Assembly (NCBI RefSeq): GCF_019175285.1
Contig: NC_056523.1
Location: 186,695,894 to 186,759,893, forward strand
Source: Sceloporus undulatus
Taxonomy: Eukaryota; Chordata; Lepidosauria; Squamata; Phrynosomatidae
DNA length: 64,000 nucleotides
Direction of reading: 5' to 3'
Part shown: positions 54,935 through 64,000 of the stretch, piece by piece
Layout: each line of letters starts with the position of its first letter
Position numbering within the stretch: the stretch's first letter is position 1
The notes under the pieces: generated by a model
Seen by the model: only the letters and a program-made list of their open reading frames with translations
Databases searched by the model: none
What the model was told of the DNA's origin: nothing
Position numbers and translations under genes: made by a program

Positions 54935-55870
54935 TATTTACCTACATACTTAGATCCCACCCTAAACCGTTTTATATCTCAGGTTAGTATACAAATAAAA
55001 TCAATATAGATAACTGAAAGCAACTTAAAATGTAAATCCACAGAGTAATTTAAACAGAATAAAAGCACATTAAGCAATTACACTAGTTAAAACCATGCAT
55101 GTACCCAGGTTTGGGCAAAACCATTTAGACCCAAAGGGATTTAATGAATCCATTTCAAACATTTCAACATGGTGGTCATAATGAAGCCAGCTTGAGTACC
55201 AGAATGAAGATCATTCCACAGCCTAGGAACCACAGCAAAGAAGGCCCTGCTCCACATAATTATTAATAATAATAATACATTTTATTTATATCCAGCCTCT
55301 CCCTATGGATCGAGGCAGGTTACAATAGCACAAATACAGCAATAAAATACATAATACATACATCGTCCCACAATGTATTGCTCCCACTGATGAGACACTT
55401 AAGAGAGACCCTTCTACTCACCTCAGTCCCCAGGCAAGCAGAGAGAGAGAGAGAGAGAGAGAGGACTCCTTAAGATATTACGGTCCCAAGCCATTTAAGG
55501 CTTTAAATGCCATCCCCAGCATCTTGAATACAGACCAAAAGTATATTGGTAGCCAGTGCAATTCCTTTAAAGCAGGTGATATATGATTTCTATACCATGT
55601 TCCAGCCAGCAATCTAACTGCTACATTTTATACTAGCTGAGGCTTCTGAGTCATCTTCAAGGGCAGTTCCATGTAGAGTGTGTTGCAGTAGTCTATGCAG
55701 GAGTTTACCAGTGCATGAACTACTGTGGCCAGGTTAGATAATGGACAGGCCAGGCCATTACTGGCATAGCAACCAAAGCTGGCCTCAAAGCCATGGAGTC
55801 TACTTGGACCTCCATTGACAGATATGGATCCAGGAGTGCTTCCAGGCTACACATCTCATTCCTCAAAGGA
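54935..55870 (-). mobile_element. Old L2-like LINE remnants
   Basis: Minus-strand L2-type 3' coding and UTR sequence ('gatcattccacagcctagga', 'ctgctacattttatactagc'). It is interrupted at about 55260-55465 by another L2-type tail ('atggatcgaggcaggttaca') ending in a GA-rich tract. Heavily decayed. Confidence 0.65.
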
Positions 55871-55876
55871 ATAGTA

Positions 55877-55920
<44 letters not shown>

Positions 55921-56750
55921 TTCCCCACCTCTCCCGATGGATCAAAGCGGGGTTACAGGCTACTAAAACCAAGTACATACAACAATCTTATAAAATACGA
56001 AGAAAATATTACATCAATAACATCAGTCCATCAAACATCAAAGAGCAAGACGGAATATCGTTGTCAGACAGGCATATTGGTCTTCACTCCTGGGGGGGGA
56101 GCTTGGTGAAAGAACATGGTTTTAAGTCTCTTTTTAAATGTTTCCAAGGGGGTCGTGAGACAGAGCTCGTCAGGAAGACTATTCCACATCCTCGGGGCCA
56201 TTATTGAAAAGGCCTTTTGGGATGAGGAAACATATTTGGAAGATGGTGTTTCCAAATAAGTTCTTACCAGATGTTCTAAGTGTGCAGGGCGGATCATACG
56301 GGGAGATGCAGTCCCTCAAGTAACTTGGGACCAAGTCATGTAGGACTTTATAGGTAATAACCAACACCTTGTATTGTGCCCAGAAGTGAATAGGCAGCCA
56401 GTGAAGAGCTTGCAGCTGAGGTGTTATGTGGTCAAACCTAGATGCACTGGTGACCAATCTGGCTGCCATATTTTGTACTAAGTGAAGCTTCCGGACTTGA
56501 TACAAGGGTAGCCCCATGTAGAGCACGTTACAGAAATCTAGACGAGAGGTTACCAGAGCATGTACCACTGTTTCAAGGTCCCTTTGGCCCAGGTAGGGTC
56601 GCAGTTGGCGTATTGATAGCAAGCATTTCTGGCCATCGCATCTACTTGAGATGTCAACTGCAGGGACGAGTCCAGAAGTACTCCTAAACTGCGAACTTTG
56701 TCCTTTAGGGGAAGTGTGACCCTGTCCAGAGAAGACCAACTATCCAATTC
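55877..56750 (-). mobile_element. Younger L2-like LINE, 3' end of ORF2
   Basis: Reads LRPYLGQRDLETVVHALVTS, RLDFCNVLYMGLPLYQVRKL, VQNMAARLVTSASRFDHITP, LQALHWLPIHFWAQYKVLVI and then, in a second frame, APRMWNSLPDELCLTTPLET. The minus-strand tail ends in (ATT)n at 55877-55915. At least two frame changes are present. It sits between older L2 pieces. Confidence 0.85.
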
Positions 56751-56809
56751 TTGGATCCAAAAACCATTTATTCACAGGACCTTTGGCAAGATTCACATTC
56801 AGCTGCCCA

Positions 56810-56965
56810 TTATCAGTGGTAGCTACCGTGCTGTGTTCCAGCTAGCAACTGAGATGCTCCATTTTGTATTAGTTGTGGCTTCAAGGTCATCTTCAAGGGC
56901 AGTCCCAGGTACAGTGTATTGCAGTAATCGTGAGGTTACTAGTGCATGAATGACTGTAGCTTGGT
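56810..56965 (-). mobile_element. Old L2-like LINE fragment
   Basis: 'cttcaaggtcatcttcaagg' and 'gtattgcagtaatcgtgagg' match 55640-55700 of the older copy in the same orientation. Confidence 0.6.
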
Positions 56966-58292
56966 TAGGGATTGTCCAGGAAAGGCCAAACTTCCTTTAC
57001 ACTGTGGCTTCCATGTCAGTGGGGTGTTGAATTCACCCTCTGGTATTGTCTAAACCTTAAAGGAGATATCCAAAAGGCTGGGCCTATTTGGGGGATAGTG
57101 TTCAAAACCCTGAATAGCTCCTTTAGAGCCTATACAGTTGGTTCTCTACAATTGCAAGTTTGCAAGTTTGATTATTCACAGATTTGATTAATGTGTTTTC
57201 TCTAGGTCCTCCAGTATGACTATGGCCATCTTCCACTGGATCCATGGGGATCCACTCTAATCCATGAGGAGAGGTGGGGAAAAATTACCATCACCATCAC
57301 GATCATCATCAAAGCCATGCAGGAGGACCTACAAAGTTCTAGAGAGAATGCTTCTTTAGGCATTTGTGTATTCCTGAACAATTCTATGGTCAACATCTAG
57401 TGGATATTGACTACAGATTTCCACTGGAGGTTCTAGAGATTCCTAGAGAGGTGTCTTCTCTGGTTAAAAGAAATAAGGGCTTTTTTATTTGTAGATTTTC
57501 CCTAATCCCATCTGTATTAACATCTGAGTGGAGTCACACACACACACATGTTGACACTGCAACCAACCACTACTGTCCATTGTAGAAAAGTTGCCAGAGG
57601 GAAATGTCCTCTGTTATGAGAAATAACTGTTGAATAAACAATGCTACTCAGCCCTTGTTACCAGTTCTTTTGTCTCATCTCAGATATTGCCATACACTGA
57701 AATCTAAGGGTACTCTTAATGCAAAATAGTTTGTCTGCTCGTTCTCCTATAGCTGAGGTGGCTGGAAGTAATTGTGTTGGTTGGAGATAGACACAGGACA
57801 GGTCTGGTACTTTGCATTTAAAACAAAACAATAAACACTCCAAAATGTCTTATGTCTTTTTTCAGTTCTTTTTTATTTTGTTATTATTATGAATGAATAC
57901 AGAAGGAAATGAGCAGAAAACAAATCAACTGCATGCCACATTTTCAAATGCTGAAAAGAGTAAGAAAAGACTAAGTTGAATAACAGGAAATAGGCATTTA
58001 CCTTTCCAGTATTACAATACAAGGGTAGACTCCAGTTGGCACCAGATGCCCGGATACTGATCCTTTAAGCTAGACAGTATGTAAAAGCCATTGTTGAGAG
58101 GGCAGTCTTAGCAATGCACTGTTTTTCTTCTGGCCTTGTCTTCCTAATTCTGTTACATTTTACATTAGATACATGCTTATAAATATGATGGTAGTGCGAC
58201 TGAAGAGAAGGTGCTTTATAAGTGAAGAAACATGGAACTGGGAACCCCACAGTAGTTGTTCAGTGACCTTTTGCATAACAGACATCACTGTT
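56966..58292. other. Intergenic sequence with no supported gene
   Basis: Contains a short ATC tract near 57290-57310 and an (AC)n tract at 57537-57548. Nothing else is recognised. Confidence 0.5.
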
Positions 58293-58512
58293 GGTGCATC
58301 TAAACATAGAAATAATGCAATTTGACATCACATTAATTGCCATGGTTCCATCCTATGGAATCCTGGGGTTTGTAGTTTTATGAAGCATGGGACACTTTGT
58401 CAGAGAAAGCTAAAGACCTTGTAAAACTACCAATCCCATAGGATTCCATAGGATGGAGTGACAGCACTTAAAGCCATGTCAAATTGCATTATTTCTACAG
58501 TGTAGATGCACC
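58293..58512. mobile_element. Palindromic MITE, subfamily A, well preserved
   Basis: GGTGCATCTAAACATAGAAA at the left and 'tttctacagtgtagatgcac' at the right, with arms complementary throughout. Confidence 0.9.
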
Positions 58513-58841
58513 CCCTGACTAGCAAGGCCATTTCAGCATTTCATCTTGCCATTTTGCTGCTAACACTACAAAAGGGGTTCCCCCCTTCCTAAAAATGTTT
58601 TAAAAGAAATCAATAGTCTTTTGAAGAGAAGGAGAAAATAAAGATTCCAAATAAATGTACAACCAGAAACACAAGGAAAGGCCAAAAAGAGGAAAAGGGA
58701 ATTAGACATACGCACAGGTAACGTCCCAGGTCACCAGCGTACATTCACAAATGGACTAAAATGAGCTATCTATTATGAACTTGAAGCATACCTCTTGAAT
58801 GAAGCAGATATAAGATTGACAGATATAAGCTTTGAAAGTCA

Positions 58842-59062
58842 GGTCCAAAACACACTGCAGAAATAATCCCGTTTGAGACCACTTTAACTGCCCTGGCTCA
58901 GTGCTAGGGAATCCTAGGAATTGTAGTTTATTGTGGCACCACAGGTCTTTGACAGAGAAGGCTTACTGTCTCACAAAACTACAGCTCCCAGAATTTCATA
59001 GCATTGAGCCAGGGCAGTTAAAGCGGTCTCAGACTGGATTATTTCTGCAGTGTGTTTTGGAC
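58842..59062. mobile_element. Palindromic MITE, subfamily B, best copy
   Basis: GTCCAAAACACACTGCAGAA and its exact inverse 'ttctgcagtgtgttttggac' form the ends, and the arms pair across 221 bp. Confidence 0.92.
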
Positions 59063-59636
59063 TTGAGACACCCAAAGGAACAAAAAGAGTTGGGAAAGAG
59101 AGGCAATGGTTTAGTACAATGCAGTACAGCATAGAAATCCATTGTTAGAGCAACAAATTTATCTCTCTGGATGGACTCTTAAGAACAAAATCTTACTTTT
59201 TAAAAACACCGTGTAAAAGTCAATAGTTTACAAAACACAACAATGAAAAGAAGAGCCAACACCTAAACACTTCAACTCTCTTCAGCAGCAGACTAGTATA
59301 CATGCCAAAGGCTGACTGGACAGCCTGGAAAAAAATGAACAAAGTTGTGTTAAAATACACAGACAATATGTCATTCCCAGTTAAGCACTGGGATGCTCTT
59401 CCTATAACAACTCAGTATTTATTTGGTACAATGTCATGTATATTTCATATCCAGACAATAAGCTCCAAAACTATTTTGACACTCAGAGACAGTGTAGCAT
59501 CTTAGGACTTACTTCTTTTGTTGTTGGTGGTGGTGTTCCTACTGCTGCTCTACTACTAGGACTACTACTGCTAGCGGGGTAAAAATAAAATTTATTATTA
59601 TTATTATTATTTTGACATTACAAACTGGCTCAAGGT
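59063..59636. other. Intergenic sequence downstream of an OR gene
   Basis: No gene. A CTA/CTG-rich stretch at 59520-59575 is followed by an (ATT)n tract at 59592-59611. Confidence 0.5.
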
Positions 59637-60605
59637 TTATGAAAAAAATCTCTGTTCCCTCAATAATCTTCTCTTCTGAAGTAACTTCCTCATGGCCCCA
59701 TGAATCTCACTGTTCCTTAGGCTGTATATGAAGGGGTTAAGCATGGGAGTGACAACTGTGTAGAATATTGATGCCACTCTCAGCCTAGAACCAGAATAGG
59801 TGGACGATGGGCGGATGTAGGTGCCTATCAGAGTCCCATAGAACAAGGCCACTGTGGTGAGGTGGGCACTACAAGTGGAGAAGGCCTTGTACTTTCCAGA
59901 AGCTGATGGGACCCCCAAAACCTTCAATACAATGAACAGATAGGAAAGAAGGATAAGTACCAGGGGTCCAAGAAGCGCTGTAGTGCCTTCACTTACAAGC
60001 ATCATTTCAACAGAGGATGTGTCTGAACAGGAGAGCCTGAGCAAAGGATGGAGGTCACAGAAGAAATGAGGGATTTCTCGAGAGGCACAGAAAGAAAAAT
60101 CAGACACTAAAAGGACATACAAAAGAGAGTGGACATGAGCCAAGAGCCATGACCCAGCAGCCAGCAGCAGGCAACGCTTGTAGCTCATAACAGTGGTATA
60201 ACGGAGTGGGTGGCAGATGGCTACATAGCGGTCGAATGCCATGGAGGCCAAGAGGAAGTTATCCGTTGTGCAGAAGACCACAAAGAAATACATCTGAGTG
60301 AGACATCCATTATGGGAGATGGTGTTGGTCTGGGATACCAAGATATGTAGCATCTTGGGCACCGTGGTGGAGGTGAATCCCAAGTCAGCCAAAGACAGGT
60401 GGCTGAGGAAAAAGTACATGGGGGCATAGTAGAGGCTGCTGTTGGAGAAGATTAGCAAGAAGATCAAGAAATTTCCCAGCAGGCTAAGCAAGTACATTGA
60501 GAGGAAGATGGGGAAGAGAAGTCCCTGGAACTCTGGAGAGGAGGACAGACCCAGAAGGATGAATCCAGCAAAGTAGGTATGATTCTCTTGCTCTTCTCTT
60601 CCCAT
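59637..60605 (-). CDS. Olfactory receptor, class II, OR1-like
   Basis: Complete 322-residue odorant receptor, the longest here because of extra residues at both ends. Marks are NHT at 8-10, FILLGL before helix 1, GN at 44-45, APMYFFLSHLS, C101 for the helix 3 disulphide (context ISHNGCLTQMYFF), MAFDRYVAIC (122-131), FFCDLHPLLRLSC in loop 2 and PMLNPFIYSLRNSEI in helix 7. The helix 6 motif reads KAFSTCSAHL instead of KAFSTCGSHL. The frame is intact and the ATG follows a plausible splice acceptor by 15 bases. Its helix 2 and 3 pattern is closest to the receptor at 10100-11035. Odorant unknown. Confidence 0.95.
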   Translation of the reverse strand: MGREEQENHTYFAGFILLGLSSSPEFQGLLFPIFLSMYLLSLLGNFLIFLLIFSNSSLYYAPMYFFLSHLSLADLGFTSTTVPKMLHILVSQTNTISHNGCLTQMYFFVVFCTTDNFLLASMAFDRYVAICHPLRYTTVMSYKRCLLLAAGSWLLAHVHSLLYVLLVSDFSFCASREIPHFFCDLHPLLRLSCSDTSSVEMMLVSEGTTALLGPLVLILLSYLFIVLKVLGVPSASGKYKAFSTCSAHLTTVALFYGTLIGTYIRPSSTYSGSRLRVASIFYTVVTPMLNPFIYSLRNSEIHGAMRKLLQKRRLLREQRFFS

Positions 60606-60620
60606 GGCTCAGCTCAGGAT

Positions 60621-60650
60621 CTGAATGAAGCGGACATGAAAATATTCTTC
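60621..60650 (-). promoter_or_regulatory. Possible splice acceptor of OR exon
   Basis: Minus strand 'atgtccgcttcattcag' lies 15 bases before the ATG at 60605. Its pyrimidine tract is weaker than in the other receptors. Confidence 0.55.
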
Positions 60651-61723
60651 TTTGAAGTCAGTCTTGAATTTCATCTAGATGTAAAAAACATAAATCAGCT
60701 GGAGAGGATGGAAAAATATTTGAGACAGGACAGAGGCTGCCACGGGTTGTTTCAGGTCTTGGAAGAATCCAAATAATGTGCATTTCACCAAGAAACATAA
60801 TTCATATAATTATATACCTGAAAAAAATCAAAACTTGCATAGATCTCTACAAATTTATTCCCTAAAGGAGGAAATTGCTTGTAATAAGGAAATTTGTGAT
60901 AAGCACCTGACATCCTATTTCTGCTTCTTCGAGAATCAGTAGGGATGGGGTCATGGAGATTGCAGCCTGTCTAATAAAAGGGTTGTGTGGTTTTCCTAAC
61001 TGTTTTATTCTTGAATATTCATTTTAAAAACAATGCACTGAAATTTCTGGCAGACTATAATAAATTGGGATCTCCCTGCACAGAAGAAATGCAGACTGAA
61101 GACAATGACTTGTATAAATCTCCAAACAGAAACAGGGTTTAGGTAACACAAGGCACCATTCCCTTTCAAGATCTTGGCCGTAAAAGAAGTGGCAACTATT
61201 AACACAGTGGAATATACAAGGACTCAACCCAGATTTTTTTTTTAATCAGGTCTTGGCCATGGTGTATGACTTCTTGCCAGCGTTACCTTCTCCCACTACA
61301 CAATTTAAAAAAAAAATCCTTTCAAGGTCTTTCCTTCCCAAATATGATTAAATTTACACATATGGGTAAACCCCTATCAGAAATGAAATGAACTAAACTT
61401 GGTCATACTTGCCTAATAGACAGCACAATTGTGATCTTTCAAAAAGAAAGAAACAATACACACATATTCCCCCCAGTGGTATCTCATGGCTTTCTTAGTA
61501 CTGTCGCATGCTATACCTGTTTGAGACACCTGGGTCCATCATCTCGGATAGCTCCTTTCAGGTTCAAGCGAAGTTTGAATGGAGATGGAACCCCATCAGT
61601 TGGCACTGCTCCCCTGGGCATCTTCCTTTCCACCCATATGGATTCTGAGGCCACCACGCTGAGGCTGCTTCAGGCTGGAAAGAATCGTGGAGGAAAGAAA
61701 GCTCAGGGTAATGTGCACCTGAA
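60651..61723. other. Intergenic sequence with no supported gene
   Basis: Nothing recognisable. Open frames of up to 120 codons (61431-61793) show no domain. Confidence 0.5.
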
Positions 61724-61920
61724 GTTGCATCTACACTGTTTGATTACTGCTTTAGCTGTCATGGCTCCTAGCTGTGGAATGCTGGGATTTTAATTGTCCA
61801 TATTTAGCCTTCTCTTACAGTGAGCTTGGTGCCCCCAACAAACTACAAATCCCACCATTCTATTGGATGAAGCCACTGACAGTTCGAGTGGTGTCAAGCT
61901 GCTTTCAGTTCGCGATGTGG
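61724..61920. mobile_element. Palindromic MITE, subfamily A, degraded
   Basis: 'ttgcatctacactgtttgat' on the left and 'gagtggtgtcaagctgcttt' on the right are remnants of the two arms. Confidence 0.65.
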
Positions 61921-63055
61921 CACACAGCCTGAGACACACACATGAAAAACTAAACTGCGAAGAATGAAATGCTAAAGTGGAGGGGAAATGCCCTTGTCGA
62001 AAAAATAAAAGCTTAAAACTCTACTGTACCCTAAGTGCGCACAGCAAGGCTTTGGCATCAGCCCTGAGAACAGTTCCTTTTGTGGGGATGATCATTAGCC
62101 TCTGAGAAAAAGAGCATTGCTTTGCAGAGCGCAGAAGCAAATGCTTCCAACGAACGCAAAGAGGAGAGTTTTGTTGTAAATGATGGGAAGAATTTCCAGG
62201 GTGGTTTTGCTTGAAGGGGCAACGAACGACAGTGGCTCTCCAGGGAACATGATAATCAAAGTGGAAGCCATTCTGGAGGATTTGGAGCATGACAGCCCCA
62301 GACAAAATTATACAACCAGCAGGAGACTTTCCCAAGCCAACCTCTCTGAAGCTGCGAGGAAGACGCAATTAAACCCAAGAACAAAAGTTCTCTTTTGGCT
62401 TATTCCAAAGATCACATGGATGTTGAGATTAGGTTTTGCCCTTTTTTCACCCAAAACCTTAAAGCCAAACTAAGATGAGCCAGGCTTTGACCGAAAGGGA
62501 ATGAAAATCCAAACCAATCCATGTGTTCCCATTTTCCTGCTCAAGACTGGAATTTCAAATTCAAACCAATGTTCTGACTATGAAATGTATACTAAGACTT
62601 TGAGAATATTAACAGTCAGAACATAGTAACTATTGAATTTGCCAAACGGCAAATAAGGGAATGAAATAGTAGGATGCTATTTAACAAGTATCAAATATTT
62701 ATTTGCCAGAACTTTCATCCACAATCTGGAAAATTAATGGTTTGTTTGTTTGTTTTTAATTATTATTACAACTCCCAGAAGACTGCATGTATAAAATTTA
62801 TTCGGTCATTTGGGCAGACAACTCCCAGAATTTCCCAGGAATTTGGACTTCCAGTGGTGATGGCCAAGTGTTATGTCACTAGAAGAAGGACTCATCATAG
62901 CAACTATCAAGACAAGCCAAATAGGGGGTGAATTCCCCTATTCACACCTGTTCCGGGGAAGAATCGGGGTACAGAGCTCGAAGTAACAGGAAAGTAACAG
63001 GAAAGTAACAAAAGCTGTAAAAAAAAAGAATAAAAAGTCTAAAGAACAACAACAA
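61921..63055. other. Intergenic sequence with no supported gene
   Basis: Contains short AAC/AAT tracts near 63045-63080 but no coding or repeat family that I recognise. Confidence 0.5.
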
Positions 63056-63315
63056 CAACAACAATAATAATAATAATAATTTGTTTTATTTATATACCGC
63101 TATTCCAAAGATCATAGCGGTGAACAGCAAGTAAGCTAATTAACAGGTAAGCTAATTTGCCCCCAACAGTCTGGGTACTCATTTTAGCGACCTCGGAAGG
63201 ATGCAAGCCTGAGTCGAGCTTGGGCCCTTTTGCTGGTCTTGACCTCGCAACCTTGTGGTTTTGAGTGAATGGCTGCAGTACAGGCATTTAACCACTGCGC
63301 CACCAGGGCTCCTAG
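63056..63315 (-). mobile_element. tRNA-derived SINE (second type)
   Basis: Minus-strand copy ending at 'accactgcgccaccagggct' (A-box side), with 'tggtcttgacctcgcaacct' (B-box side) and a tail 'tttatataccgctattccaa' with (AAT)n. Same family as the split copy at 48326. Confidence 0.9.
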
Positions 63316-63319
63316 ATAA

Positions 63320-64000
63320 CGACGGAAGGAGGACTGGGGAGGGGATGACGGAATCCAGCTTAAAGAAACAACGGCCATAAAATTTGGGGGAAATTAAAAT
63401 TTTGGGGATAAACAAGAAAGAGTGCGATGGAAAGAGGACAGGGGAGGAGACAACGAAATTTAAACTTAAAATCCTAAGTGACAAGAAAGGAATCGGTGAA
63501 AAGAGGACGGGGGAGGAGACAACAAAGTTAAAACTGTAACAAATTATAATAATTATAAGTCAAGAAAGGGTGCTACGGAAAGAGGACGGGGAGGAGACAA
63601 TGGAGTAAAAGGGGGAAAAACTCGATTTAAAAAAGTTTGGGGAAAGACAACTTACTTAAAAGAGAGAGTTACATGAAGAGAAAACTATAACTAAGGGGGA
63701 AAAAAAGAAATTCAAAATCAAAAATTTGAAATTTGAAAATTTTGGAAATTTGTGCTTTCCTTTCTTTTTTTCTCTTCTTGCTCATTTGAAATGTGAATGA
63801 GAATTGGATATTTGTGTGGGATTGCTTACTGTGAACAGAAAAATTTGAAACAATTAGTATTTTAGTTTATAAATTGTGAAATATTGGTGATATTAGCTCT
63901 CACTCCTTTTTTGCTAGTTGAAATTGAAATAGTAATTTTAGTAGACAGATTAATCAAACTAAAATCTGTTGGGCACAATATAGATTATATATAGATTTAT
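63320..64000 (+). repeat. Repeated 'gaggacgggggaggagacaa' motif, possible L1 5' UTR
   Basis: The motif recurs at about 63326, 63434, 63500 and 63577, spaced 66-108 bases apart. AT-rich sequence follows up to the window edge. The repeated G-rich and A-rich pattern resembles the 5' UTR monomers of some LINEs, so an element may continue past 64000. No coding sequence is reached, and the call is tentative. Confidence 0.4.

Noticed and set aside
1-64000. A new multigene biological system
   Set aside because: Apart from OR genes and transposable elements I found no conserved gene set, and nothing in the gene order suggests cooperation beyond a receptor cluster.

Overview
The window looks like nuclear DNA of a squamate reptile, most likely a lizard (inference). 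The reasons are intronless class II olfactory receptor (OR) genes in a cluster and a very mixed repeat load. That load includes CR1, L2-like, L1, RTE/BovB-like and Penelope-type retroelements, tRNA-derived SINEs with AAC-rich tails, many palindromic DNA-transposon derivatives, and a solo LTR. There is no sign of bacterial or organellar gene organisation.

Genes. The only host genes I can support are odorant receptors, all on the minus strand. Five have complete open coding exons (10100-11035, 24705-25646, 34132-35070, 50516-51463, 59637-60605). One is a truncated pseudogene (39217-39480). Each is a single coding exon of 311-322 codons with the seven-helix OR layout, and each has a good splice acceptor a few bases upstream of the ATG, implying a separate non-coding 5' exon. 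Receptors at 10100, 50516 and 59637 share the usual MAYDRY/MAFDRY and PMLNPFIY motifs. The pair at 24705 and 34132, plus the pseudogene, form a separate tandem subfamily with MALDRY and PMSNPYIY.

Layout. 1-9.98 kb: unidentified sequence, AT-rich TAACTA arrays, a PIF/Harbinger transposase relic, LTR-like fossil repeats, and an L1 inserted in a CR1 tail. 10.1-11.1 kb: first OR. 11-24.7 kb: repeats, including a second TAACTA array (16.6-18.5 kb) and a 2.1-kb inverted-repeat element carrying a 74-bp minisatellite (21.3-23.4 kb). 24.7-40 kb: the tandem OR subfamily inside a duplicated block of roughly 10 kb. The second block has lost about 5.3 kb, which created the OR pseudogene. 41-46.3 kb: a near full-length CR1 with ORF1 (esterase) and ORF2 (endonuclease and reverse transcriptase), inserted in an RTE-like LINE and interrupted by four assembly gaps. 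48-49.7 kb: a four-level nest of insertions ending in a solo LTR. 50.5-51.5 kb and 59.6-60.6 kb: two more ORs. 54.9-57 kb: nested L2-like LINEs. The last 0.7 kb holds repeated motifs that may be the 5' UTR of an L1 running out of the window.

The ORs are expected to act alone, one per sensory neuron. They share a cluster, not a pathway. I found no new multigene system. The most unusual material is the TAACTA arrays, the 2.1-kb inverted-repeat element, the nested insertions, and the duplication whose two copies serve as filled and empty sites for dating insertions.
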